64,000 nt of DNA from CAYSRM01 sp964475205 (GTDB taxonomy: Bacteria > Verrucomicrobiota > Kiritimatiellia > UBA8416 > CAYSRM01): assembly GCA_964475205.1 (NCBI GenBank), contig CAYYVQ010000003.1, positions 37,394-101,393 of the forward strand. Direction: 5' to 3'. The translations under genes were made by a program, and so were the position numbers. The notes under the pieces are model-generated. The model searched no databases. It worked only from the letters and a program-made list of their open reading frames with translations, and was not told the origin of the DNA. Positions 7,185-16,700 of this stretch are shown in pieces (the stretch's first letter is position 1; each line of letters opens with the position of its first letter).

Positions 7185-9122
7185 TTATTCCTTGAAAATA
7201 TCGCCGTTGCGGAAGCGAGCCCAGGCAGTCTCGAACCAGGAATCTACTTCCGGGATGGGACGCCGCTGGACCCAGTGGTTTTCGACTTTTCCGTCAGGCG
7301 AAGCGTCTGTTTCGAGGACTTTTTCTCTGAAGTCCGTATTTTCGGGGAGAATTTTCCAGCTATCGTCCAATTGTTCGTGGATTTTCTTTCCTCCCGGGTC
7401 GAGCACGATCGCAGAGCCCCGGCTGCCGACTCCGTCCTGGAGCGCTGAACGGACTGCTTCGAGATAGACACAGTGTGCGAAGCAGAGCTGGCGGTTGCGA
7501 AGCGCTTCTCTGCGTGCTGTGGGATTTGGGCATGAGCAGCCCTTATCGTTAAGGCGTTGCCACTGGTCCCAGGATTCCTGTACAGCTTTGTCGAGTTCTT
7601 CAACAGAGCGAATATGCGCTCCTGCGCGAGTCATGCGTTGCTGGAATTCCTGTCTTTGTTCCTGCCAGGAGACATCTGCTGATTCGCACTCTTCCAGCCA
7701 TTTATTTATAGAATCGAGCGCTTCACGGGCCGACTGTCCGGCGGCTTTTGTGTCCAGCGAAGACTCTTTGCATGCTCCGGCTATGAATTCGGCGGCTCGA
7801 ATTGACGCGACCTGTCCTGAATTAAGCGCGGATCCGCCGGGCCGGTAGACGCCATGCGAGCCGTTAACCTCCCCGATCGGGAACAGGCGTTCGATATTTG
7901 ATGACTGCCACCAGTGATCCGTTGCCAGGCCCCCGTTATTGTGCTGGGCGCATACGGCTATTTCCAGAGGTTCGCGTGTTATATCGATGTTATGGTCTTT
8001 ATAGAGTTCGACGGCCCCCGGGTTCATTGTCTGAAGCCGTTCAATGGGAGTATCCAGGAGCGCATCTGATTTTTTGAGATATTCGTATGCTTCTTCGCTC
8101 AGGTCTTCGAATTTGAAATCCTGCGGGTTTTTCCTGAAGTCGAGGAACACTCTGCGTCCTTTGAGCACGGTTTCTATATAGACGAGAATATCCACAATAG
8201 AGGAACCGCCGATTACCTTGCGGGAATCGAAGGGCCACTGATATCCTTTAAGAAAGACGTTGGAATTCATTTCTCCCGGCGCGGCGAAGTATTCGCGCAT
8301 GAATTCCTTTTCATCGCTTGACCCATCGGCCTCTGTGCTGATGAACCTTGGCACGACCTGCATGTATGTGCCGGAGACGTTCCAGCGGAACTTTATTGAT
8401 GCCATCCCGTACTGTGATTCCGGCAAGCTCTGGGCCTTTGCGCCGGCGAGGAGAGCCAGTCCGATAGCTCCGGTGTGTACATTGGGGTAGACGCTGGTTT
8501 TATACAATCCGCCGGGTCCGCCGGTGGCGAAGATCACGTTTTCGGCCAGGATTGACTCCAGTTCACCGTCTTGATTAATGACAACTGCGCCGCATGCGCG
8601 CCGGCGGCTGGAATCTTCTTTCGGTATGGTAAGGAGTTGAACTGCATCTGTCTTTTCCCTTACCGGGATATTGCGTCGCTGGATTTCCTTTATTAACGCC
8701 CGGCACATTTCTCTGGAAGTATAGGGCCCGATGGAGGTGGCGCGCTGTCTCGGGTCGTGATCTGTCTTATAGCCTATAAACTGGCCGTATTTATCTCTCG
8801 GGAAGGGGACGCCGAGATTGACGAGATTTATAAACGCCCGCGGGGAGAGAGCCGCTTCCACCAGGGCCAGGTCGCCGTGCATGCTGCCGCCCTCGTAATA
8901 GGTTTTGGCCATGATTGCAGGGGAATCTGCGTCTTCGCCGCCGAGTCCGAGCTTGTAATAAGTCTGCTTGTCGCTTCCAGTATTGATCGATGTTCCCATT
9001 TGGAGCCCCTCTGTGACTACAAGGATATCATCGATGCCGTTGAGTTGTAACTGGAGCGCCGCATTGAGTCCGGCTGCGCCGCTGCCGATAATAAGGGTAT
9101 GAACTTGTCTTGTTTCTGTCAT
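7185..9122 (-). CDS. FAD-binding fumarate reductase/succinate dehydrogenase-like flavoprotein
   Basis: A 645-residue flavoprotein. The N-terminal dinucleotide motif is TLIIGSGAAGLNAA (about residues 9-22); further along are IFATGGPGGLY and the family hallmark HNNGGLATDHWWQSS...LFPIGEVNGSHGVYRPGGSALNSGQV, which closes the FAD site in fumarate reductase, L-aspartate oxidase and adenylylsulfate reductase alpha subunits. The C-terminal helical domain (from about residue 470) also fits. There is no beside-coded Fe-S or membrane subunit, so it is probably a soluble oxidase or reductase of unknown substrate. It heads a minus-strand operon with the DUF2007-like gene and the sulfatase. A short AGGAAA site precedes the ATG. 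Confidence 0.82.
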   Translation of the reverse strand: MTETRQVHTLIIGSGAAGLNAALQLQLNGIDDILVVTEGLQMGTSINTGSDKQTYYKLGLGGEDADSPAIMAKTYYEGGSMHGDLALVEAALSPRAFINLVNLGVPFPRDKYGQFIGYKTDHDPRQRATSIGPYTSREMCRALIKEIQRRNIPVREKTDAVQLLTIPKEDSSRRRACGAVVINQDGELESILAENVIFATGGPGGLYKTSVYPNVHTGAIGLALLAGAKAQSLPESQYGMASIKFRWNVSGTYMQVVPRFISTEADGSSDEKEFMREYFAAPGEMNSNVFLKGYQWPFDSRKVIGGSSIVDILVYIETVLKGRRVFLDFRKNPQDFKFEDLSEEAYEYLKKSDALLDTPIERLQTMNPGAVELYKDHNIDITREPLEIAVCAQHNNGGLATDHWWQSSNIERLFPIGEVNGSHGVYRPGGSALNSGQVASIRAAEFIAGACKESSLDTKAAGQSAREALDSINKWLEECESADVSWQEQRQEFQQRMTRAGAHIRSVEELDKAVQESWDQWQRLNDKGCSCPNPTARREALRNRQLCFAHCVYLEAVRSALQDGVGSRGSAIVLDPGGKKIHEQLDDSWKILPENTDFREKVLETDASPDGKVENHWVQRRPIPEVDSWFETAWARFRNGDIFKE

Positions 9123-9266
9123 GTCGCGTTTTCCTGTTTCCTGCTGTGGTAATTCAAGTTTTTGTTAAAATATTAAGATTAAGATAGCAGGCGCAGCGGG
9201 ACGGGGCAAGCGGGAAGCATGGGGAGGAGCAGTAAACTACGAAATACTCTAAAAGGCGCGAAAGGG

Positions 9267-9337
9267 CAGCAGGTTACGGGATAACCTGCTGTACTTGGGA
9301 AAAGAGGGACCGGGTCGGCACAGGGATGTTCCTGTGC
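9267..9337. other. Two strong hairpins in divergent intergenic region
   Basis: CAGCAGGTTA (9267-9276) pairs with TAACCTGCTG (9282-9291) across a CGGGA loop. GCACAGG (9318-9324) pairs with CCTGTGC (9331-9337) and is followed by GGTTTGTTTTCT, terminator-like in the + direction. Both lie between the divergent genes at 9122 (minus) and 9400 (plus). A 21-bp dispersed repeat (9234-9254) precedes them. Their role is not evident; they may be part of a repeat or control read-through. Confidence 0.5.
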
Positions 9338-9399
9338 GGTTTGTTTTCTCTACTTGATCTTGACAGTCGGGGTAGTGAAATATCAAACTCTGTTCCCTT

Positions 9400-12012
9400 A
9401 TGAAAACTCCGGAACATGAAAGATTTCACATCAAGACGTTGGACGATCTTCGCAGGGAGATTGATGAGCTTAATTTGTCGATTACGGTACGGGAAGACAT
9501 TTCGGTTCTGAATTCCGATCTGAAAGTCGGGCAGTACAGAATGCCGAACCGATTCAGTGTTCAACCGATGGAAGGGTTTGACGCCGGGCCGGACGGGTCG
9601 CCGGGCACTTTATCTTTTCGCCGGTACAGAAGGTATGCTGCGGGAGGCTTTTCTCTGATCTGGTTTGAAGCTACCGCGGTGATGGAAGAGGCCAGGTCCA
9701 ACCCGGGCCAGTTTTATATTCATCAGGACAATGTTGACAAGTACGCTGAGCTGGTTCGGGCCGTTAGAGAGACTGCGCGGCAGGAGCATGGGTATGAGCC
9801 GGTGCTGATTATCCAGCTTACGCATTCCGGGCGTTACAGCAAGCCGCATGGCAAGCCTGCGCCGATAATTGCCCACCGCAGTCCGATTCTTGATCCAAAG
9901 CACAATCTGCCCGCCGATTATCCCGTGGTTACCGATGAATATCTTGACCGGTTGCAGGACAAATATGTTGAGGCCGCTAAACTCTCGGCTCAAGCCGGGT
10001 TTGACGGGATAGATATCAAGGGGTGTCACCGGTACCTGGTATCTGAACTTCTGGCGTCGTTTGCCAGGGAGGGTAAATATGGCGGAAGTTATGAAAACAG
10101 GACAAGACTGCTGGTTGAGAGTCTTGAAAGAATATGGCGGGAGGTTCCAGAGGTTTTTGCCACCACGAGGATGAATGTGTATGACGCCATCCAGTATCCT
10201 TACGGGTGGGGCGTGGATAAAGAAGATTACAACAAGCCGGATTTAAAAGAACCGTTGAAACTTATAGGCAGGATTAAAGATATGGGCGCGCCGGTTCTCA
10301 ATATGTCGATAGGCAATCCGTATTTCAATCCGCATGTGGGGCGTCCTTATGATTTTCCCATCAAGGGTATGAAGCCGCCGAAGGAGCATCCGCTTAATGG
10401 CATGGCCAGGTTCTTCGGCATTACCAGGCAGGTGCAGGAGGCTTACCCTGAGCTACCGGTAATTGGCTCGGGCTACAGTTGGTTGAGGCAGTTTCTGCCT
10501 TATGTGGCAGCGGCAAATTTGTCGACCGGAGGAGCTTCTATAATAGGATTGGGCCGGGGCGCCTTTGCGTATCCGGATACGCCGAAGGATGTGCGTGACA
10601 AGGGGCGGATGGATCCGGCGAAATGCTGCGTTGCGTGTTCGGCTTGTACTCAGATAATGCGGGACGGAGGCATGACAGGCTGTGTGGTGCGGGACAGCGA
10701 GATTTACGGACCGCAATACAGGTTGGCCAGGCGTTTTGCCATGGATCGGTTGAAAGAGGAAGCGCGCCGTTGCAGGGACTGCGAGGCGGCTACATGCTCG
10801 ATGGGCTGTCCTGCGCTGGTGAATGTTCCCGGTTTTATCAAGGCATTTGCCGATGATGATATCGAGAGGGCATACGCGATACTAACTGAGTCCAATGCTT
10901 TACCCGAGGTATGCGCTTACGTGTGCCCTGCGGAAGTTCAGTGCGAGGGCGGATGCCTGGAGACCATTTTTGAAGAGAATCCTGTTCCTATACGCGACAT
11001 ACAGCTTGTTACCTGTCGCCTTGCCCGGGAACAGGGAATAACCGGCGTATCGCTGCCGGGCGAAGCTTCCGGCAGGAAAGCGGCCATAGTAGGGGGCGGG
11101 CCTGCTGGAATATCTGCTGCGATAACTTTTCTTGAGCGTGGCCATGAGGTGGTGATTTATGAAAAGGACTCTAACCTTGGCGGAACCCCTGACGCAATTA
11201 TACCGCAGAGTCGTTTTAAGGATTCCAGCGCAGAAGTCAGCGCTCGCTTGAAGCCGGCTTTTGACTCCGGACGCCTGAAGATGGAAACCGGCCGGGAATT
11301 TGGCGCCGACCTGTCGCTTTCTGAACTTCAGGATGATTTTGATGCCGTGATTCTCGCCATGGGACTGGGTGGAGCGACTTCGATGGGGCAGGCCGAAGGT
11401 GTTACCGACGCATTAAGTTTTCTGCGTAAGGCCAAGGGATCTTCAGGAATGCAGGTGCCCGACCGTGTTGCTGTGCTGGGCGGGGGCAATACTGCGATGG
11501 ATGCGGCTGTTACTGCCAGGGAGCTGGGCGCGCGGGATGTTTATCTTGTTTACCGGAGGTCTTTTGAGGAGATGCCGGCCTGGCCGGAGGAAACTGAAAA
11601 ATTTATGAAATCCGGCGGGCATCTGTTGCTTCTTTCGCAGCCGACCGGTTACGAGGTCGACGAGGCGGGAAAACTGCGGGCCTTGAAGCTTGTAAGAACT
11701 GAGCTTGGCGAACCGGACGCGTCAGGAAGACGCAGGCCGCAGGCTGTTGCCGGCAGCGAAACGTCTTTGCCAGTGGATCTTGTGGTTGAGGCCATAGGGC
11801 AGAAAATTCCCCGGGATGTCAGGGAGGCTTTGAAGGATCTTGAGCTTGCCGATAACGGGCTTGTCAAAGTTGCGCCGGACTCTTTTGCGACAAGCCTGGC
11901 CGGTGTCTTTGCCGCAGGCGACCTTATAAGCGGCGGGACCACCGTGGTGAGGTCGATATCGGAGGGGATGAAGGCAGCCAGGGAGGCCTGCGGGTATTTG
12001 GGAAAGCTCTAA
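9400..12012 (+). CDS. Fusion of old yellow enzyme, Fe-S and FAD/NAD(P) oxidoreductase domains
   Basis: An 870-residue fusion. Residues about 40-400 are an FMN TIM barrel of the old yellow enzyme family (QLTHSGRYS, FDGIDIKGCHRYLVSELLA, STGGASIIGLGRGAFAYPD). A Cys cluster at 409-428 (C410xxC413xxC416...C428) matches the [4Fe-4S] site of 2,4-dienoyl-CoA reductase-type enzymes. An inserted helical domain (about 455-520) has C458xxC461xxxxC466xxxC470 and CAYVCPAEVQCEGGC, as in the N-terminal Fe-S domain of GltD and dihydropyrimidine dehydrogenase. The remainder is an FAD domain (GGGPAG at 565) and NAD(P)H domain (GGGNTA near 694). Canonical FadH-type enzymes lack the extra domain. It probably reduces an activated C=C bond. 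No Shine-Dalgarno is visible; a TTGACA lies 35 bp upstream of the ATG. The SDR gene follows by 33 bp. Confidence 0.85.
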   Translation: MKTPEHERFHIKTLDDLRREIDELNLSITVREDISVLNSDLKVGQYRMPNRFSVQPMEGFDAGPDGSPGTLSFRRYRRYAAGGFSLIWFEATAVMEEARSNPGQFYIHQDNVDKYAELVRAVRETARQEHGYEPVLIIQLTHSGRYSKPHGKPAPIIAHRSPILDPKHNLPADYPVVTDEYLDRLQDKYVEAAKLSAQAGFDGIDIKGCHRYLVSELLASFAREGKYGGSYENRTRLLVESLERIWREVPEVFATTRMNVYDAIQYPYGWGVDKEDYNKPDLKEPLKLIGRIKDMGAPVLNMSIGNPYFNPHVGRPYDFPIKGMKPPKEHPLNGMARFFGITRQVQEAYPELPVIGSGYSWLRQFLPYVAAANLSTGGASIIGLGRGAFAYPDTPKDVRDKGRMDPAKCCVACSACTQIMRDGGMTGCVVRDSEIYGPQYRLARRFAMDRLKEEARRCRDCEAATCSMGCPALVNVPGFIKAFADDDIERAYAILTESNALPEVCAYVCPAEVQCEGGCLETIFEENPVPIRDIQLVTCRLAREQGITGVSLPGEASGRKAAIVGGGPAGISAAITFLERGHEVVIYEKDSNLGGTPDAIIPQSRFKDSSAEVSARLKPAFDSGRLKMETGREFGADLSLSELQDDFDAVILAMGLGGATSMGQAEGVTDALSFLRKAKGSSGMQVPDRVAVLGGGNTAMDAAVTARELGARDVYLVYRRSFEEMPAWPEETEKFMKSGGHLLLLSQPTGYEVDEAGKLRALKLVRTELGEPDASGRRRPQAVAGSETSLPVDLVVEAIGQKIPRDVREALKDLELADNGLVKVAPDSFATSLAGVFAAGDLISGGTTVVRSISEGMKAAREACGYLGKL

Positions 12013-12045
12013 CCAGCATGTTGAACATAATCAGGAGGTTTTGTG

Positions 12046-12822
12046 ATGGGAGACAGGAAAGTTGCATTGGTAACCGGGGCCGGGCGCGGCATTGGCCTTT
12101 CAATAGCCGGAAGTCTTGCAGACGAAGGTCTTGATATTGTGGTTTGTGATATACACGCAGCCCAGGATATTGATAAAAACCTTAAGACCATAAAAGAACA
12201 CGGAGCCGAGGTTTTCTATTGCAGGGCTGATGTGTCTGATTCTGAAGCAAGAGAACGGATGCTTAATGAAATACGCGGGCATTTCGGCAGACTTGACGTG
12301 CTTGTTAATAATGCCGGAGTGGCCCCGAAAGTGAGGGCTGACCTCCTGGAGGCGACAGAAGAGAGTTACGAACGGGTCATGAAGATAAACCTTCAGGGTC
12401 CTTATTTTCTGACCCAGTCAGTTGCCCGCTGGATGATTGAGCAGCGCGAGAAAAGTTCTGATTTTGACGGCTGTATTATAAATATATCTTCTATTTCTGC
12501 TACTGTAGCCTCACCCGGACGCGGGGAATATTGCGTATCCAAGGCAGGTGTCAGCATGGCGACCAAGCTCTGGTCTGCCAGGTTAGGCGAGTATGACATT
12601 CCGGTGTACGAGATAAGGCCGGGTATTATCATGACCGACATGACAAGCGGCGTAAAGGGAAAGTATGACAAACTGATAGCCGATGGGCTTCTTGTGCAAC
12701 AGCGATGGGGACTTCCCGAAGACATCGGCAAAGCCGCGGCAGCTCTATCCAGGGGGGATTTCAGGTACTCGACGGGCCAGGTTGTGATGGTTGACGGCGG
12801 ATTCTCGGTGGACCGGCTTTAG
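12046..12822 (+). CDS. Short-chain dehydrogenase/reductase (SDR)
   Basis: A 258-residue classical SDR. The cofactor motif TGAGRGIG is at residues 10-17, NNAG at 88-91, and the catalytic Ser149-Tyr162-Lys166 triad is present (NISSIS, YCVSK). Asp35 at the end of beta-2 suggests NAD(H) preference. The ATG at 12046 is used because AGGAGG lies 7 bp upstream; an in-frame GTG at 12043 is only 4 bp from it. Annotation engines would probably call it 3-oxoacyl-ACP reductase, but the context (33 bp behind the OYE fusion) suggests a paired ketone/alcohol step in the same degradation pathway. Confidence 0.88.
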   Translation: MGDRKVALVTGAGRGIGLSIAGSLADEGLDIVVCDIHAAQDIDKNLKTIKEHGAEVFYCRADVSDSEARERMLNEIRGHFGRLDVLVNNAGVAPKVRADLLEATEESYERVMKINLQGPYFLTQSVARWMIEQREKSSDFDGCIINISSISATVASPGRGEYCVSKAGVSMATKLWSARLGEYDIPVYEIRPGIIMTDMTSGVKGKYDKLIADGLLVQQRWGLPEDIGKAAAALSRGDFRYSTGQVVMVDGGFSVDRL

Positions 12823-12857
12823 CTTCGAAATAATTGGCCGGGAGCGTGTTTCTTATC

Positions 12858-12887
12858 TTGCTGGCCCTCCTCATTCTCCGTTATATT
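12858..12887 (+). promoter_or_regulatory. Candidate sigma-70 promoter for glutamate dehydrogenase
   Basis: TTGCTG (12858-12863) is followed after 18 bp by TATATT (12882-12887), five of six bases matching the -10 consensus. It lies about 50 bp upstream of the gdh start. A small TGCGC-AAATA-GCGCA hairpin follows at about 12896-12910. Predicted by eye only. Confidence 0.4.
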
Positions 12888-12936
12888 TAAATGCATTGCG
12901 CAAATAGCGCAGTTACAGCAATGAGTGGAGACCGAT

Positions 12937-14175
12937 ATGGGCAATGTGTTTGAAAACACTATGAAACAGATTGAGCGGACGGCGAAAATGGTTGGCATTG
13001 ACCAAAGGTATCCGGGAAGCCAATTTGTGGAAAGGATGCGTGAACCTGACAAGGTTATCATGTTTCGCGCGACCCTGCTCAAGGATTCAGGCGAAATAGA
13101 GGTGTTTCTCTGTTACAGGGTTCAGCACAGTGATGTGCTGGGACCTTACAAGGGCGGGATCAGATTGAGTCCGCTTGTTGACCTTGAAGAGGTCAAGGCG
13201 CTTGCAATATGGATGACAATGAAAACTGCGCTTGTGGACATACCCTTTGGCGGCGCCAAGGGCGGCATTGCTGTGAACCCGCGCACTTTGAGCGAACCTG
13301 AAACCGAACGCCTGGTGCGGAAATATGCGCACAGACTGGTCAATGATATTGGTCCCAACATTGACGTTCCCGCGCCTGACATGGGGACGGGTTCGAGGGA
13401 AATGGCATGGATTTATGACGAGTATCGCAAGCATTGCGATGCCACACCGGCTGTAGTTACAGGCAAGCCTGTTGAGCTTGGCGGGTCTGAGGGCAGGATG
13501 GCAGCAACCGGTAATGGTGTTGTTTGCGTTATGAACCAGGCCGTTGAAGAAATGGGCCTGAAGGACTATTCTGTTGCTATCCAGGGTTTCGGAAACGTCG
13601 GACGAAGCGCCGCGTTGTCTTTGAGCTCAAGAGGTGTACGGATTGTCGGGATTGCCGATGTTACCGGCGCTGTTTACAATGCCAACGGACTTGATATTGA
13701 CGGGTTATGCGATCATGTTGACAGCGCAGGCGGTGTCACCGGGTTCAGCGGGGGCCAGTTGCTGGGTGACATTATAACATGTGAGTGCGATGTGCTTTTG
13801 CCTTGTGCTGTAGAGAATGTCATTCGCGCAGACAACGCTTGCGACGTGAAAGCCGGCCTGGTTGTTGAAGGCGCTAATGGTCCTACCACGCCTGAAGCCG
13901 ACCAGGCGCTTGCCGAAAGAAATGTTATTGTGGTTCCGGACATTCTGGCCAATGCCGGCGGCGTTATTGTTTCCTATTTTGAATGGGTGCAGAATCGTGA
14001 GGGTTTTTACTGGGACGAGCAAATGGTTAACGACAGCTTGTACAAAAGGCTTGAGAAGGCATATCGCAGGGTTGTCCAGGAGGCCCGCGAGAAGGATTAT
14101 TCATTGCGCGACGCTGCATACTGTCTTGCTCTCGACAAGGTTGCAAGAGCTACCATCGCCCGCGGGATTCAATGA
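12937..14175 (+). CDS. gdhA: Glutamate dehydrogenase (Glu/Leu/Phe/Val dehydrogenase family)
   Basis: A 412-residue hexameric-type glutamate dehydrogenase. The substrate region shows GPYKGGIRLSP, then MKTALVDIPFGGAKGGI with the catalytic Lys, and PAPDMGT with the catalytic Asp. The nucleotide-binding domain starts at VAIQGFGNVGRSAA. VEGANGPTTPEAD and PDILANAGGVIVSYFEWVQN are family signatures. The ATG at 12937 is preferred over the in-frame GTG at 12925 because GGAG (12927-12930) sits 6 bp upstream of it. The enzyme interconverts glutamate with 2-oxoglutarate and ammonia. The 3' end overlaps the convergent GHL10 gene by 7 bp, so the two transcripts must be antisense at their ends. Confidence 0.93.
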   Translation: MGNVFENTMKQIERTAKMVGIDQRYPGSQFVERMREPDKVIMFRATLLKDSGEIEVFLCYRVQHSDVLGPYKGGIRLSPLVDLEEVKALAIWMTMKTALVDIPFGGAKGGIAVNPRTLSEPETERLVRKYAHRLVNDIGPNIDVPAPDMGTGSREMAWIYDEYRKHCDATPAVVTGKPVELGGSEGRMAATGNGVVCVMNQAVEEMGLKDYSVAIQGFGNVGRSAALSLSSRGVRIVGIADVTGAVYNANGLDIDGLCDHVDSAGGVTGFSGGQLLGDIITCECDVLLPCAVENVIRADNACDVKAGLVVEGANGPTTPEADQALAERNVIVVPDILANAGGVIVSYFEWVQNREGFYWDEQMVNDSLYKRLEKAYRRVVQEAREKDYSLRDAAYCLALDKVARATIARGIQ

Positions 14176-16583
14176 GGCGCAGTGATGCCGAGCCCGCAAA
14201 GAGGCAGGATCTCTTTCAACGAGGTCTGGTTAAGCTGGAAAATGGTGAACCCGCCTGTCCCGTATTGTCGCGTGACCTTGATTTTTTCGATAAGAGAATG
14301 GATGTCGAACGGTTTTTTCCATGTGCTGAGTCCGATTCCGGGATAGAGGGAAGCTTTATTGCTCCACACCCTCTGCTGTTGTACAAGCTGGGCGAACTTG
14401 TCGGTAGACGGAGTATAATTCATCGGGCACACAAAATCGAGATATCCGCGCCGGCACCATAGCTGCCAGTCCTGCCCTATACTATCGCGGGTAACCGGCC
14501 AGTTGGAGAAGACCGCCGCAGATATTTCAATGTCCGGCCTGATTTCGCGCGCGCGCCGGCTGACATGCATTACGACGCGGGTAATGTTGTTTCTTCTGAA
14601 TTTCAGCCATTTTTTCCTAAGGTCCGAAGATTCCAGGTCTTCCGGCCAACGCTCAATTTTCTGCCCCGCGAAGGTCTCGAATCGATCGCGGCATCCTTCA
14701 CAGTAGCAGCAATTGCTGTCGGGATAGCGGATATAGTCGAAATGAAGACCATGCACCGGGTAATTCTCCGCGATTTCCACCATTGCTTTTACCTCGAGAC
14801 GGAAGTTTTCCGGGTGTGAAGGGCAGAGCCATTCGCGCATGATTTTGCCATTGATGTTTTTCTGGACCCTTTTTTCTCTCGCCATGAGTGACATGAATTT
14901 ATCTGGTGTCCGGCTGCCCATCTTGAAGTTCACTTTCCAGACATGGCACTCCACGCCGTACTGCCGGCAAGCCGCGAGGCATTCTGCGATCTGATCGCCT
15001 TTTTCCCGGATCCCCTCTGCCACAGGCAGAACATTGCTCTTGTAATAGGCGGCTCCGCCCCATGACATATTGGGGATTATGACGTTAAATCCGTTTTCAC
15101 TCAGTGTGCGAATTGTTTCGTTCCAGCTCAGTCCTTCGACACCGTAGGGTTCATGGCACCAGAAGGCACGGTGTTCGCCCGGCAGCGGGTTTTGTGTTGA
15201 AGCGTAAGCTTTCAGTTTTGCGGCGCGCGCGTTTTCGGCAGCGTCCAGAGATTTGATATACTCTGAGGAATTCAATAGTGATTGAGCCTGTTTCTCGAAC
15301 TTTTCGGCCTGCCTGATGTGTTCGCGGGCGGTTGGTCCTGCTTTTTCTGAACAGACACTTGCAACGTCAAGTGTGGATATTGCTTCTTCCGCGGCCAGTT
15401 TCCACAACTCCGGGATGAAATGACCTGTTAAAGCGAGCATGAGTCTTTTTTTGCCCGCTGGATCGTCTTTAAGGAGAACATGGGTCACGAATATGCAATT
15501 ATCCGAAACCAGGATAGCAGGTTCTCCTGTATATTGGCCGCGGTGGTCGAACCACAGGGCGGCCGTAGCGCTTCGTTCCTGGACAGGGCGGGCTTTCTGG
15601 ATGTTCCATGAATTCTGAGAGATAACCGACGGCAATCTTTTTATCCTGTTTGACATTGCATGCATGGATGAGAACTCGCCTTTGTATCTGCGTTTTCCAT
15701 GCTCTGTCAGATTGATTCCGGTTGTTTTTTGAAGGGCTGAAGGCAGATTATAGAAACAGATAAGCTTTCCGCCTCCTGAAAGAAAGTTCTGCAGTGCTTG
15801 TACGCTTTTTTGAGAAAGGGCTGGATTGTATGGCAGGATTGCCAGCTTTTTGTTCTTGAAGTGAGACGATTTCAGATCAAGATCGCTCATGAAAGCGAAA
15901 GGAATGCCTGCGGCTTCCATGAATTGGGCGACATTTCCGGTGTAAGAGCGGACTGCGTCTAATTTTTCGGGATCGTTGCCTGCTATCGAGTCCGAACGTA
16001 TTACGGCGACCGTGCTGTCGCTGTTAAGAAGTCCCAGGTCGGCCAGGTAGAAGACAGTGTCGGCGCCGTCGCCTTTCCACGCCGAAAAGCGTATTGCTTC
16101 AATACTGCTCCATCCTTCCGGTGTGCCTTCCAGTCTTGTGTCGGATTTGTGAATGACCACATTTCTCCAATCGGCGGAGGATACGGCTGAAAAAGAGGCC
16201 GAATACCATCCCGAGCCGCTCTTGAGGTATAGGGTGAAAGCTGAAATCGGGGAGCTGTTGGCGCATAGGATCTTGAATTGCAGGCCGCGGCAGTCGGTAA
16301 GATCGAGTTTGACTGTTTTATCCCAGACGCAACGTTTTACTTCTGATTCGGTGAAGCGGCATGGAAAGGCCAGGACATTTCTTTTGCCTGCCGTGGCTGT
16401 CTGTACGGGTTGGGCGGCCCATTTTGCCTCCCACTGTGAACGCGCGCTGTTGTTGTCGGAATAATCGAAACTTTCGATAAGACTGTAAGGTTTGCTGACA
16501 GGTTGGGGTAGTTTCCCGTGCGGCGCTGCACACGCGAGCGTAGCCGCGCAAATCGCCGCTGTTATGAGTATGCTTTTTTTCAT
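14169..16583 (-). CDS. Secreted GHL10 (family 10-like, DUF187) glycoside-hydrolase-like protein
   Basis: An 804-residue protein with a Sec signal peptide (MKKSILITAAICAATLACAA, cleavage near residue 20). Residues about 35-190 form a beta-sandwich-like region (FDYSDNNSARSQWEAKW...SAWKGDGADTVFYLADLGL) resembling carbohydrate-binding or CIA30-like modules. A central part includes a ThuA-like stretch (LAILPYNPALSQKSVQALQNFLSGGGKLI). Residues about 480-790 are the glycosyl-hydrolase-like 10 TIM barrel: WLCPSHPENFRLEVKAM, HFDYIRYPD, SAAVFSNWP and PGIGLSTWK. The CEGCRDRF motif is typical of planctomycete and lentisphaere homologues. It probably acts on an external or periplasmic polysaccharide, but activity of GHL10 proteins is poorly known. 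The gene is convergent with gdh. Confidence 0.82.
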   Translation of the reverse strand: MKKSILITAAICAATLACAAPHGKLPQPVSKPYSLIESFDYSDNNSARSQWEAKWAAQPVQTATAGKRNVLAFPCRFTESEVKRCVWDKTVKLDLTDCRGLQFKILCANSSPISAFTLYLKSGSGWYSASFSAVSSADWRNVVIHKSDTRLEGTPEGWSSIEAIRFSAWKGDGADTVFYLADLGLLNSDSTVAVIRSDSIAGNDPEKLDAVRSYTGNVAQFMEAAGIPFAFMSDLDLKSSHFKNKKLAILPYNPALSQKSVQALQNFLSGGGKLICFYNLPSALQKTTGINLTEHGKRRYKGEFSSMHAMSNRIKRLPSVISQNSWNIQKARPVQERSATAALWFDHRGQYTGEPAILVSDNCIFVTHVLLKDDPAGKKRLMLALTGHFIPELWKLAAEEAISTLDVASVCSEKAGPTAREHIRQAEKFEKQAQSLLNSSEYIKSLDAAENARAAKLKAYASTQNPLPGEHRAFWCHEPYGVEGLSWNETIRTLSENGFNVIIPNMSWGGAAYYKSNVLPVAEGIREKGDQIAECLAACRQYGVECHVWKVNFKMGSRTPDKFMSLMAREKRVQKNINGKIMREWLCPSHPENFRLEVKAMVEIAENYPVHGLHFDYIRYPDSNCCYCEGCRDRFETFAGQKIERWPEDLESSDLRKKWLKFRRNNITRVVMHVSRRAREIRPDIEISAAVFSNWPVTRDSIGQDWQLWCRRGYLDFVCPMNYTPSTDKFAQLVQQQRVWSNKASLYPGIGLSTWKKPFDIHSLIEKIKVTRQYGTGGFTIFQLNQTSLKEILPLCGLGITAPH

Positions 16584-16700
16584 GATGTTATTCTGCGCGA
16601 GGTTTTATAAGGACGCAAGGGTATTTACTTCTTGAATAGATGACGCGGGTTGTACATAAACTGCCTGAATCTTGAAAAGGGAAACAGCGCTGGAGGTTAT

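Noticed and set aside
9318..9349. GCACAGG/CCTGTGC hairpin with T-rich tail considered as a terminator
   Set aside because: No + strand gene lies upstream, and the T-run is interrupted; it is listed only as a hairpin.
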